A DNA stretch of 64,000 nucleotides from assembly GCF_042685745.1 (NCBI RefSeq), contig NZ_JBHUNT010000001.1, positions 4,340,001 through 4,404,000 of the forward strand, read 5' to 3'. A program made the position numbers and the translations under genes. Position 1 is the first letter of the stretch. The number at the start of each line of letters is the position of its first letter. The DNA is from Prauserella_A oleivorans. Its GTDB lineage: Bacteria > Actinomycetota > Actinomycetes > Mycobacteriales > Pseudonocardiaceae. The notes below the pieces were generated by a model that saw only the letters and a program-made list of their open reading frames with translations, ran no database searches and had not been told where the DNA came from. This document shows positions 17,073 to 24,929 of this stretch, one piece after another.

Positions 17073-17671
17073 TCCGCGTGGTGCTGGCCGACGACGAGGA
17101 TCTCGTGCGCGGTGCGCTGGCGAATCTGCTGGAGCTGGAGCCCGACATCACCGTCATCGCGCAGACGGGCAGCGGCGCGGAGGCCGTCGAGCTCGCCGAC
17201 GAGCACCGGCCTGATCTCGTGGTGCTGGACCTGGAGATGAACGGCATGGACGGGCTGGCGGCCGCCGAGGCGATCCGCGACCGGGTGGACGTCCCGGTCG
17301 TGATCGTCACCCGGCATGCCCGGCACGGCGTGCTGAAGCGCGCGCTCGCCGCCGGGGTGCGTGCCTTCGTCCCGAAGGTCACGCCGGCACCCAAGCTGTC
17401 GGCGATCCTGCGCGACGTGCACGCCGGGGGCCGCTACGTCGACCCGGAACTCGCCGCGTCGGCGCTGTCCGCCCCCGCGTGCCCGCTGACCGAGCGCGAG
17501 CTCGATGTGCTCCGGCACAGCCACAGCGGTGCGCCGATCAGCGAGATCGCCGAGGCCACCCATCTGGCCCCCGGCACGGTGCGGAACTATCTGTCCTCGG
17601 CGATGTCCAAACTGGACGTGCAGAACCGCCACGCCGCCGCGCGCCGGGCCTGGGAGGAAGGCTGGATCTGA
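17069..17671 (+). CDS. Response regulator, NarL/LuxR family (DesR-like)
   Basis: 200 residues. The receiver domain has acidic residues DDED at 8-11, the phosphorylatable Asp54 in VVLDLEMNGMDG, Thr in VIVTRHA and Lys in VPKVT. The C-terminal LuxR HTH reads LTERELDVLRH, HSGAPISEIAEATHLAPGTV, then RNYLSSAMSKL. Closest in pattern to DesR. It is translationally coupled to the kinase and probably acts on the intergenic region at 15770-15890. Confidence 0.93.
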   Translation: MIRVVLADDEDLVRGALANLLELEPDITVIAQTGSGAEAVELADEHRPDLVVLDLEMNGMDGLAAAEAIRDRVDVPVVIVTRHARHGVLKRALAAGVRAFVPKVTPAPKLSAILRDVHAGGRYVDPELAASALSAPACPLTERELDVLRHSHSGAPISEIAEATHLAPGTVRNYLSSAMSKLDVQNRHAAARRAWEEGWI

Positions 17672-17759
17672 CGCTGCTGCGCCATCTGACGGAGCCGGCG
17701 TCCGGGCAATCCGGCACATGACGGACGCATTCCCGGCGAAGCCGACATACCGTCGACCC

Positions 17760-18209
17760 ATGACCGCGCAACCGACGGATCTGCGCCCGGGACCCGGCCG
17801 GATCAAGCCGTGCCGGATGATCGAGCTCGCCGAGCATGCGGACCCACGCGGCAGCCTGTCCGTCGTCGAGGCCGGCAAGGACATCGACTTCGAGGTCCAG
17901 CGGGTGTACTACCTGTACAACCTGCCGATGGCGACGGTACGGGGCGCGCACGGCCACCGCACGCTGCAGCAGCTCGTCATCGCCGTGCACGGGCAGTTCG
18001 AGATCACCGTCGACGACGGGTTCCGTACCGAGCGCTACCTGCTCGACCATCCGCGGCGCGGCCTGTTCATCGGGCCGATGACGTGGCGGAACCTGGTCAA
18101 CTTCTCCCCCGGCGCGGTCGGGCTCGTGCTGGCCTCCGAGCACTACGACGAGGCGGACTACTACCGCGACTACGCCGAGTTCCTGCGCAGCGCGCGGGCC
18201 GGGGCATGA
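17760..18209 (+). CDS. TDP-4-oxo-6-deoxyhexose 3,4-ketoisomerase (FdtA/Tyl1a/QdtA family)
   Basis: 149 residues from ATG 17760; an in-frame ATG at 17718 would add 14 residues, and neither start has a clear Shine-Dalgarno. The single cupin domain has the WxcM/FdtA pattern: DPRGSL near residue 30, RVYYLYNLP, RGAHGHRTLQQLVIAVHGQ, GLFIGPMTWRNLVNFSPGAVGLVLASEHYDEADYYRDY. Enzymes of this family move the keto group of TDP-4-keto-6-deoxyglucose from C4 to C3, preparing for 3-amination. Whether the C4 product is axial (FdtA) or equatorial (Tyl1a/QdtA) cannot be decided here. It overlaps the aminotransferase start (ATGA). The pair is convergent with the glycosylation operon. Confidence 0.88.
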   Translation: MTAQPTDLRPGPGRIKPCRMIELAEHADPRGSLSVVEAGKDIDFEVQRVYYLYNLPMATVRGAHGHRTLQQLVIAVHGQFEITVDDGFRTERYLLDHPRRGLFIGPMTWRNLVNFSPGAVGLVLASEHYDEADYYRDYAEFLRSARAGA

Positions 18210-19321
18210 CGGTCCCGTTCCTGGACGCGGGGGCCGCCTACCATGAGCTGCGCACGGAGATCGACGCCGCGGTCGGCCGGGTGCTCGGCTCGGGCCGCTA
18301 TCTGGCGGGGCCGGAGGTCGAGGCGTTCGAGGCCGAGTTCGCGCGGTTCTGCGGCGCCGCGCACTGCGTCACGGTCGGCAGCGGGTGCGACGCGCTCGAG
18401 CTGAGCCTGCGCGCACTCGGCATCGGCCCGGGCGACGAGGTCGTGGTGCCGTCGCACACGTTCATCGCGACGTGGCTCGCCGTGTCCGCCACCGGGGCGA
18501 CGCCGGTGCCCGCCGAACCGGACGCCGCCACCGCGACCCTCGACCCGGGGCGTGTCGAGGCCGCCATCACGCCACGCACCAGCGCGATCGTGCCCGTGCA
18601 CCTGTACGGGCATCCCGCCGACCTCGACCCGATCACGCGCATCGCGCGCCGGCACGGGATCGCCGTGCTGGAGGACGCCGCGCAGGCCCACGGCGCGCGG
18701 TATCGCGGCAACCGGATCGGCTCCGGCGCCAACCCGGCGGCGTTCTCCTTCTACCCGGGCAAGAACCTCGGCGCGTTCGGCGACGGCGGGGCCGTCACCA
18801 CCGACGACGCCGAGTTCGCCGCGCGGCTCAAGTTGCTGCGCAACTACGGCTCGGCGACGAAATATCGGCACGAGGTGCGGGCCACGAACTCGAGGCTGGA
18901 CGAGCTGCAGGCGACAGCGCTGCGCGTGAAGCTGCGCCGGCTTCCCGCCTGGAACGCCCGGAGGGCCGCGGTGGCTCGCCGGTACACCGAGGCTCTGGCC
19001 GGCGTGCCAGGGCTGGAACTGCCGGCCGTCGCGCCGTGGGCCGAACCGGCGTGGCACCTGTTCGTCGTCCGGTCCGGCGACCGCGACCGGGTGCAGGCGG
19101 CGCTGCGCGAGTCCGGTGTGGAGACGCTGATCCACTACCCGGTGCCGCCGCACCGCTCGCCCGCCTACGCCGACCATCCGCACGCGCGTACCCGGTTTCC
19201 CGTCGCGGAGGCGCTCGCCGGGGAGGTGCTGAGCCTGCCCATCGGCCCGCACCTGGCACCGGAGCAGGTGCGCCGGGTCGTGGAGGCGGTGCTCGGTGCG
19301 TTCAGTCCCGCCGTGCGATGA
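18206..19321 (+). CDS. TDP-3-keto-6-deoxyhexose 3-aminotransferase (DegT/DnrJ/EryC1/StrS family)
   Basis: 371 residues from ATG 18206. PLP-dependent fold type I: the internal-aldimine lysine is Lys186 in SFYPGKNLGAFGDGGA; Asp157 in LEDAAQ binds the pyridine nitrogen; GSGCDAL at 58-64 binds phosphate. The C-terminal half has LKLLRNYGS and NSRLDELQAT, the usual sugar-aminotransferase segments. Together with the adjacent ketoisomerase and the N-methyltransferase this matches the FdtB/TylB step that installs a 3-amino group on TDP-3-keto-6-deoxyhexose. Its 3' end overlaps the convergent N-methyltransferase by 20 bp. Older annotations of such proteins as regulators are incorrect. Confidence 0.92.
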   Translation: MTVPFLDAGAAYHELRTEIDAAVGRVLGSGRYLAGPEVEAFEAEFARFCGAAHCVTVGSGCDALELSLRALGIGPGDEVVVPSHTFIATWLAVSATGATPVPAEPDAATATLDPGRVEAAITPRTSAIVPVHLYGHPADLDPITRIARRHGIAVLEDAAQAHGARYRGNRIGSGANPAAFSFYPGKNLGAFGDGGAVTTDDAEFAARLKLLRNYGSATKYRHEVRATNSRLDELQATALRVKLRRLPAWNARRAAVARRYTEALAGVPGLELPAVAPWAEPAWHLFVVRSGDRDRVQAALRESGVETLIHYPVPPHRSPAYADHPHARTRFPVAEALAGEVLSLPIGPHLAPEQVRRVVEAVLGAFSPAVR

Positions 19322-20012
19322 ACAACCCCCGGCCGCACAGGCCGCCCTCGACGTGCGTCACCTCGCAGCCCGCCTCCCGGAAGGCGTGCTCGTACTCGGC
19401 ACGGGTGAACAGCGTGATGTACTGGATGTCCACAAAGGACCGGATTCCGGCCGGGTCCGCCACCACGTAGTGCACCTCGACCCGGCTCGCGTGGCCGTCC
19501 CGGGTGGAGTGTGAGACACGGCAGATCCTGCGCTCCCCCGTCTCGACGACGTCGGCCGCCACGTACCCGGGCAGGAACGCCTCCGGGAACCACCACGGTT
19601 CCACCACCAGCGTCCCGCCGGGGGTCAGATGGTGGGCCATGGACCGCACGGCGGCCGTCAGCTCGGAGACGTCCGCCATGTGCCCGATCGAGCTGAACAG
19701 GCACGTGACCACGTCGAACCGCCGCGGCAGCCGGAACGTGCGCATGTCCCCCTCGTGCAGGGCGACGTCCGGTAGTGCCCCCCGGGCGACGGTGAGCATG
19801 TCGGGCGACAGTTCGAGGCCCTCCACGTGAGGGCAGCGGCGGGCGAACCGGCGCAGGTGCGCGCCCGTGCCGCAGGCCACGTCCAGCAGGGACCTCACCT
19901 CTCCCCCGTGCCGGCGCACCAGCTCGAGCACGGTGTCGACCTCCGCCGCGTAGTCCCGGCCCCGGCCCTCGTAGCACTGGTCGTAGACCTCGGCCAGCGC
20001 TGCTCCGTACAT
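19302..20012 (-). CDS. TDP-3-amino-3,6-dideoxyhexose N,N-dimethyltransferase (DesVI/TylM1 type)
   Basis: 236 residues from ATG 20012. The class I methyltransferase motif I is LLDVACGTGAHL, followed by GLELSPDMLTVAR, HEGDMRTFRL, FDVVTCLFSSIGHM, and LTPGGTLVVEPWWFPEAF. The segment PGGxxVVEPWWFPE and the tail EAGCEVTHVEGGLCGRGLFIA are, from memory, near-identical in DesVI and TylM1, which dimethylate the C3 amine of TDP-aminosugars such as those leading to desosamine and mycaminose. It is the last gene of the minus-strand operon, 4 nt after the DesVII-like glycosyltransferase. With the isomerase and aminotransferase it predicts a 3-dimethylamino-3,6-dideoxyhexose. Confidence 0.9.
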   Translation of the reverse strand: MYGAALAEVYDQCYEGRGRDYAAEVDTVLELVRRHGGEVRSLLDVACGTGAHLRRFARRCPHVEGLELSPDMLTVARGALPDVALHEGDMRTFRLPRRFDVVTCLFSSIGHMADVSELTAAVRSMAHHLTPGGTLVVEPWWFPEAFLPGYVAADVVETGERRICRVSHSTRDGHASRVEVHYVVADPAGIRSFVDIQYITLFTRAEYEHAFREAGCEVTHVEGGLCGRGLFIARRD

Positions 20013-20016
20013 CGGT

Positions 20017-21285
20017 TCAGCTCCCCTCCCGATATCGCCGCGTCAGTCGTTCCAGCTCGCCGACGACCTCGGTGGGGGCCGGTTCGGCAGCCAGTTCGGT
20101 CTGCAATGCGCGGGCGGCACCGGCCAGCGCCGGATCGTCGAGGGCGCGCATCACCTTGTCGCGCAAGGAGTCCGGAGTCAGCTCCCCGACGGACTGCACG
20201 AGACCGGCGCCGAGGTCCGACAGCAGCCGGCCACGCAGCGGCGCGTCCCAGATCTCCGGCACCAGGATCTGCGGTACGCCGTAGCGCAGCGCGGTGCCCC
20301 AGGTGCCGGCACCGCCGTGGTGCACGATCGCCGAGCACGTCGGTAGCAGCACGTGCAGCGGAACGAAGTCGACCAGGCGGACGTTGTCGGGCACCGCGCC
20401 CAGACCCTGCCGCTGCGTGGCATCGAGGGTCGCCACCACCTCGGTGTCCACCTCGGACAGTGCCGCGAGCAGGTCACCGACGCCGACCGTGGAGCTGCCG
20501 CGACCGCTGCGAGCCGACACCCCGAGCGACACGCAGACCCGGCGCGGGTGTCGCCGCTCGAACACCCAGTCCGGCACGACGGCCGGGCCGTTGTAGGGCA
20601 CGTACCGCATCGGCACCGTGCGCTGGTCGACCGGCAGCCGCACGCTCGGCGGCTCCTGGTCGATCACCCAATGCCCGCGCACGACGGTCTCCGAGAACTC
20701 GTGGCCGTGCCGCTCCAGTGTCCAGCCCAGCCATTCGGCCAGCGGATCGTCGCGCCGCTCGGGTGGTTGCGTGGCGAGCACCTCGAGAAACTGCTGGCGG
20801 GCGAGCCCCAGCACGTCCGGACCCCACAGCAGTCGCGCGTGCGCGGCTCCGCTGACGGTCGCGGCGACCCCACCGGCGAGCGTCAGCGGTTCCCACACGA
20901 CCAGGTCGGGTTCCCAGGCGCGGGCGGCCTCGACGAGCCCGTCCACCAGCGCGTCGTCGTTGAGCGTGGCGAAGAAGGTGGGCACCAGCATGGTGTGGAA
21001 CCCGAGCAGCCATTCGTGGTCCGGTCCGGGGAGGAGGTCCGTGAAGTCGACGGTCGGCGAGCCGGGCGCGTGCTCGGTCCGCAGCGCCTGCGGCGCCGGG
21101 TCGCGTCCGACCGGGACAGCCGTGAGCCCTGCCCGCGTGATCACGTCGGCCATCCCGGGGGTGCTGGCCACGCGAACCTCGTGGCCGGCCGCCCGGAGCG
21201 CCCAGGCGAGCGGAACCATGCTGTAGAAGTGCGTGTTGTGCGCGATGGTCGCGAACAGCACGCGCAGCGGATCTCCCGCGCTCAC
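20017..21285 (-). CDS. Aminosugar glycosyltransferase, DesVII/EryCIII/TylM2 type (GT1)
   Basis: 422 residues from GTG 21285, close to DesVII in length. A GT-B enzyme of family GT1. Diagnostic stretches are VPLAWALRAAGHEVRVAS near the N-terminus, WEPLTLAGGVAA, HARLLWGPDVLG, PMRYVPYNGPAVVPDW, and the nucleotide-sugar site LVDFVPLHVLLP with CSAIVHHGGAGTWGTAL. These match macrolide aminosugar transferases, which need a P450-like helper; that helper gene lies directly upstream and overlaps this start (GTGA, 21282-21285). It should use the TDP-dimethylaminosugar made by the neighbouring enzymes. No polyketide synthase is near, so the acceptor is unlikely to be a macrolide. The peptide precursors in this cluster are the best candidate. 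Confidence 0.9.
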   Translation of the reverse strand: MSAGDPLRVLFATIAHNTHFYSMVPLAWALRAAGHEVRVASTPGMADVITRAGLTAVPVGRDPAPQALRTEHAPGSPTVDFTDLLPGPDHEWLLGFHTMLVPTFFATLNDDALVDGLVEAARAWEPDLVVWEPLTLAGGVAATVSGAAHARLLWGPDVLGLARQQFLEVLATQPPERRDDPLAEWLGWTLERHGHEFSETVVRGHWVIDQEPPSVRLPVDQRTVPMRYVPYNGPAVVPDWVFERRHPRRVCVSLGVSARSGRGSSTVGVGDLLAALSEVDTEVVATLDATQRQGLGAVPDNVRLVDFVPLHVLLPTCSAIVHHGGAGTWGTALRYGVPQILVPEIWDAPLRGRLLSDLGAGLVQSVGELTPDSLRDKVMRALDDPALAGAARALQTELAAEPAPTEVVGELERLTRRYREGS

Positions 21286-22334
21286 CCCGTCACCCCCAGC
21301 CACGCCATCCGGGCGGTCACCGGCGACCGCGGATGCCAGCGCGGCGGCTGCGTCCTCGCCGTGGGATACCGGGCGCGCAGGGCCGCGAGTCCCGTGGTCG
21401 CGAGCAGCCGGACGAGCGGCTCCACCATGCGCCAGCGCGGTTCGGCCCGCAGCAGCCCGACGGCGCGCCGGCCCGCAGCGACCGGGACGACGACCTCCTC
21501 CCCCGCCGCGACGGTGGTTCCCGCGATGTCGGCAGCGGTGTGCGCGACACGGCACAGCAGCCGCACCGGCGGATGCGCGTGGAGCGCACCGTCCACCACG
21601 GACGCGGGGTCGCCGGCGTGGGCGGGTGAGCGCACGGCGTTGCCCAGCAGGGTCGGCACGGTCGCGAGGACCAGCACGGTAGCGAGCACCCGGCCCGCCA
21701 GCAGATCCCCGTCCGCGGTGGCGGCGAGAGTGTCACGCAGCGCGCGGCTCGCCCGGGCGAGCGCCAGGGCGTCGGCCAGGGCAGGCGGTGTGCGGAGGGC
21801 GTCGAGGGCGGTGGCCAGCGCGGGCAGCTCTCCGGCGATGCCGTCGAGCCCGAAGAGCTCGGCCAGGACCCGGACCGCCAGTGGCTCGGCGACGTCGCCG
21901 ACCAGCTCGAACTCGTCGCCGCACCCGGCCAGCAGCGCGTCGGCGTGCCGCCGCACCGTGTCCGCACGCACGGCACCGAGCTCGGGCCCGAGCAGCTCGG
22001 CGATCCTGCGTTGCGCGGAAGGCTCGGCCCCGAGGAAGGTCTCGTCGAGGGGCAGCACCTGCAGGTGTGGTTTTCCGCCGTCGGCGCGGCGGACCCCGAA
22101 CCGCTCGTCGCCGAGAATGCGCTCGGCGACGGCGGGATCCGTGCAGATCCACGCGCCGAGCCGGCTCCGGCTCAGACCGGGCATGGCGGGCAGCGGAGGC
22201 GGGGGCTGGGCAGCGAAGCCGCGCAGGAGACCGGCGTAGCCGTCGCCGGCCAGCGCCTCGTACCAGATCGAGGCACGGACCAGCTGGAGCCGCCTGCCGA
22301 ACTCGGCGCGGCTGAGCGTCGCCACCGCGCTCAC
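21282..22334 (-). CDS. P450-like glycosyltransferase auxiliary protein (DesVIII/EryCII/TylM3 type), haem-less
   Basis: 350 residues from GTG 22334, close to EryCII. The fold is recognisable as cytochrome P450-derived: LGAWICTDPAVAERILGDERFGVRR, SAQRRIAELLGPELG, and late HPPVRLLCRVAHTAADIAGTTVAAGEEVVVPVAAGRR. The haem-binding FxxGxxxCxG loop and its cysteine are absent; the region after VVVPVAAGRR runs straight into AVGLLRAEPRWRM. This is the state of DesVIII-family proteins, which activate the paired aminosugar glycosyltransferase rather than catalyse oxidation. It overlaps both the downstream glycosyltransferase (GTGA) and the upstream second glycosyltransferase (GTGA), consistent with a stoichiometric complex. 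Confidence 0.88.
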   Translation of the reverse strand: MSAVATLSRAEFGRRLQLVRASIWYEALAGDGYAGLLRGFAAQPPPPLPAMPGLSRSRLGAWICTDPAVAERILGDERFGVRRADGGKPHLQVLPLDETFLGAEPSAQRRIAELLGPELGAVRADTVRRHADALLAGCGDEFELVGDVAEPLAVRVLAELFGLDGIAGELPALATALDALRTPPALADALALARASRALRDTLAATADGDLLAGRVLATVLVLATVPTLLGNAVRSPAHAGDPASVVDGALHAHPPVRLLCRVAHTAADIAGTTVAAGEEVVVPVAAGRRAVGLLRAEPRWRMVEPLVRLLATTGLAALRARYPTARTQPPRWHPRSPVTARMAWLGVTG

Positions 22335-23593
22335 CCCGTGCGGACCGGAATCCCGGTCCCGACCCAGCGTTCCAGCTCCTCGCACGCGGCCTCCACACCA
22401 CGGTCGGCCCGTACGTAGCGGCCGATCTCGGCGGCGCGGTGCCGGATCCGCTCGTCGTGCAACACGCGCCGGATCGCCGCCCGGAGCCGTGCCGGGTCCA
22501 GCTTCGCCGCCGGCACCGGGTCCGGCGCCACACCGAGCGCGGCCATGCGTTTCGCCCAGTACGGATGGTCGATGAAGATCGGCAACACGACCTGGGGGAC
22601 CCCGGCGCGCAGCGCGGCCGCCCCCGTGCCGAACCCGCCGTGATGCACGACGGCCGCGGCCTTCGGGAACAGCCAGGTGTAGTCGGCGTCGTGCACGCGG
22701 ATCACGCCGGAGGGGACCTCGTCCGGCCCGTCGATCACGATCAGCCGCCTGCCGCAGCGGCGGACGGCGTCCGCGACCGCGTCGAGACTGCCCTCGGGGA
22801 CAGCGGGCCACAGGCTGCCGAACGACAGCACGACCGGCGCCGGGTCCGCCTCGACGGCGTCCACCAGCTCGCGCGAGGGCGACCACGCGCGGTCCCAGAA
22901 CCAGTACCCGCAGACGTGCACGGTCGCCGGCCAGTCCGCGGGCGCCGGGAGCACGGCCGGGCTGTGCAGGTAGAACAACGGCCGGTCGCGTTCGGCGGCG
23001 GTGAACGGCACGCGCAGGCCGAGCGGAGCCGCGCCGAGCCGCGCGCGATAGGCATTGACGATCGGGCGGGCGAGCCGCCATTCGATCGCCCGCGACACGT
23101 GGTGGGTCAGCCGGTTGTACCAGCCGCCCAGCGGCAACGCGGGCGCGCCCATCGCCGGGAACACCGACGTCGGCGTGTTCGGATACCACGACACGAGCGC
23201 CCACGGCACGTCCGGCGGCGCGGCCAGGTAGCTGTGCCGGTTGGCCACCGAGGTGACGATCAGGTCCGCTCCGGCGAACGCGGGAGCGAAGCAGGCGTCG
23301 AGCTGGGCCAGGCCGGCGGCCGCAGCGTCCGCGGCGACCTTGGGCGTGCTGCGTGCCAGCCGCAACACCGACGGGCCCTTGCGCAGCGACTCGACCACCT
23401 CGGGTGAGGAGAAGTAGTTCCGCGGGCTACCCGGGACGGCATGGAAGTCGAGTCCGGCCTCACCGGCGAGCGCGCGGAAGTCGGCGTGGGTGGCCAGCAC
23501 GACGTCGTGCCCGCGGGCACGCAGCGCGGCACCGAGGGCGAGGAACGGCTGCACGTCGCCGCGGGAACCGATGACGGCGAGGCTGACGCGCAT
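22331..23593 (-). CDS. Second glycosyltransferase, UGT/YjiC-like (GT1)
   Basis: 420 residues from ATG 23593. A GT-B protein starting MRVSLAVIGSRGDVQPFLALGAALRARGHDV, the GSRGDVQPF signature of sterol-glucosyltransferase/vancomycin-type transferases. The donor site reads VLSFGSLWP, then YTWLFPKAAAVVHHGGFGTGAAALRAGVPQVVLP and HPYWAKRMAALG. It differs clearly from the DesVII-like enzyme, lacks a P450-like requirement in known relatives, and may add another sugar (for example a common hexose) or act on a different site. It overlaps the P450-like gene (GTGA) and starts 2 nt after the methyltransferase stop, so it is inside the coupled operon. Confidence 0.88.
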   Translation of the reverse strand: MRVSLAVIGSRGDVQPFLALGAALRARGHDVVLATHADFRALAGEAGLDFHAVPGSPRNYFSSPEVVESLRKGPSVLRLARSTPKVAADAAAAGLAQLDACFAPAFAGADLIVTSVANRHSYLAAPPDVPWALVSWYPNTPTSVFPAMGAPALPLGGWYNRLTHHVSRAIEWRLARPIVNAYRARLGAAPLGLRVPFTAAERDRPLFYLHSPAVLPAPADWPATVHVCGYWFWDRAWSPSRELVDAVEADPAPVVLSFGSLWPAVPEGSLDAVADAVRRCGRRLIVIDGPDEVPSGVIRVHDADYTWLFPKAAAVVHHGGFGTGAAALRAGVPQVVLPIFIDHPYWAKRMAALGVAPDPVPAAKLDPARLRAAIRRVLHDERIRHRAAEIGRYVRADRGVEAACEELERWVGTGIPVRTG

Positions 23594-23595
23594 CC

Positions 23596-24324
23596 TCACC
23601 CGGCCTTGCGGTAGAGCGTGATGTGCCGGTGGGCGGCCGCGGTGAACGGAGACCGCGTCCAGTCCGCGAACCGGTCCACCATGGACAGACCGGCCAGGCG
23701 CGCCATGAGGTCGAGCTCGCTCGGCCACGCGTAGCGGCTGAGCTCGGTGTAGGTGGACACCGAGCCGCCGCGGATCAGCGTGTGGATCTCCACCAGCACC
23801 TGGTTGACGCGATCGACGGTGATCGTGTCGAGCATCAGCTCGTCCGGAGCGAGGTGGCGTGCCTGCAGTTCCGGCTTGCTGAGCTGGTGGAACTCGGTCG
23901 GGTCGTACACCTCGACGACGAGCGTCCCGCCGGGCCCCAAGGCCTGGGCCACCTTGCGCAGCGTCTCGATCTGCCGCTCCCGCTCGGGAACCATGAACAG
24001 GGTGTTGCACGCGATGAAGCAGAGGTCGACGTTCTCCCCGGGGACGTGCTCGGTGAAGTCGGCCCGGACGGTGTCCACCAGCCCGCCCGGATCGCGTTCC
24101 CGCAGTTTGGCCAGCATGTGCTCGGACACCTCGACGGCTTGGACCCGCAGGCCCTTCTCGGCCAGCGGGACGGCGAGCCGTCCGGTGCCGGCCCCGAGCT
24201 CGACGGCCCGCCCGCCGGGTCCCGCCAGCGCCAGCAGGAAATCCACCGCCGCCGGCGTGTCGATCTCGCCGTACATGCGGTCGTAAACCTCGGACAGGGC
24301 TTCGCCATAGGCCTCCGGCCTCAC
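23596..24324 (-). CDS. Class I SAM methyltransferase, candidate LinM/CypM-like peptide N-methyltransferase
   Basis: 242 residues from GTG 24324, chosen because it overlaps the upstream stop as GTGA; GTG 24336 is possible. Motif I is AVELGAGTGRLAVPLAEKG, followed by VEVSEHMLAKLRE, NVDLCFIACNTLFMVPERERQIETLRKVAQ, LGPGGTLVVEVYDPTEFHQ. The NTLF...Q...L...A..L.PGG arrangement and LDLMARLAGL near the end resemble, from memory, CypM, which dimethylates the N-terminal amine of the linaridin cypemycin. A sugar O-methyltransferase is the main alternative. It lies between the maturation genes and the glycosyltransferases. Confidence 0.7.
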   Translation of the reverse strand: MRPEAYGEALSEVYDRMYGEIDTPAAVDFLLALAGPGGRAVELGAGTGRLAVPLAEKGLRVQAVEVSEHMLAKLRERDPGGLVDTVRADFTEHVPGENVDLCFIACNTLFMVPERERQIETLRKVAQALGPGGTLVVEVYDPTEFHQLSKPELQARHLAPDELMLDTITVDRVNQVLVEIHTLIRGGSVSTYTELSRYAWPSELDLMARLAGLSMVDRFADWTRSPFTAAAHRHITLYRKAG

Positions 24325-24929
24325 GCGGTAGGGCACAGCAGCTCGCTTTCTGTCGCCGGTTCTGGCCGGGTGTCCAGTGCGTGGAACTCCGACAGGAACA
24401 GCATCCGCGGCTCGACGGACTCCTCGTGGCCCGCGGACTGCGCGATCAAAAACTGCACCTGCACGGCCTCGGGATGGTGCTCGACCTGGTTGGTCACGAA
24501 GTTCAGCAGTGCGAGGTAGCCGACGGTGAGCTGGATCCGCGTGCCCTCCGTGACCACGCCCGTGGCTTTCAACAGGTCCGAGGCGACGTCGAAGAGCGCC
24601 TTCTCCATGCGCCTGCCCGGATGCCAGATCATCTGCAGCAGCGTGCGTTCCTTGGTGATCTCCTGCTCGCGCCAGGACGTGAGAGTGCCGTCGGCCAGCT
24701 TGTCGCGGTAGAGCACGTTGTAGTCGTGGCGCGCCGGGGTCGGTGCGAAGAAGCGCCAGTTCGGGATCGCCATCGTGGTGGGGTCCAGTTTCGTTCCGAG
24801 TGGGTGCGGGCGGCCTGCCTGCTGACACACGCTGAGCGCGAACCAGGTGCCCAGCGACCCGTACAGGCCCCACCGGGTGCCCGTCCGCAACACCTTGCGC
24901 GCCAGGGTGATCGCGCCCGTGGTCCTCAT
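24321..24929 (-). CDS. WRFFAPxP protein (DUF5819/SdpA-like), copy 1
   Basis: 202 residues from ATG 24929, overlapping the upstream stop (ATGA). One N-terminal hydrophobic segment (about 20-35, WGLYGSLGTWFALSV) suggests a single membrane anchor. The signature NWRFFAPTP is at residues 57-65, and the rest is a soluble alpha/beta region ending in MLFLSEFHAL. The W-x-F-F/L-A/T-P-x-P motif is, to my knowledge, typical of proteins encoded beside HTTM membrane proteins (DUF5819, SdpA). Its paralogue at 30622-31203 shares WRFFAP, the RTLLxxxWHPxRRxEK segment and FLSEFHxL. Biochemical role unknown; an accessory to the HTTM protein in peptide maturation is inferred. Confidence 0.75.
   Translation of the reverse strand: MRTTGAITLARKVLRTGTRWGLYGSLGTWFALSVCQQAGRPHPLGTKLDPTTMAIPNWRFFAPTPARHDYNVLYRDKLADGTLTSWREQEITKERTLLQMIWHPGRRMEKALFDVASDLLKATGVVTEGTRIQLTVGYLALLNFVTNQVEHHPEAVQVQFLIAQSAGHEESVEPRMLFLSEFHALDTRPEPATESELLCPTA

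Noticed and set aside
18206..19321. DegT-type transcriptional regulator
   Set aside because: The PLP lysine and sugar-aminotransferase motifs are intact, and the neighbours are TDP-sugar enzymes.
21282..22334. An active cytochrome P450
   Set aside because: There is no haem-binding cysteine loop, and it is paired with a DesVII-type glycosyltransferase, so the auxiliary role fits better.
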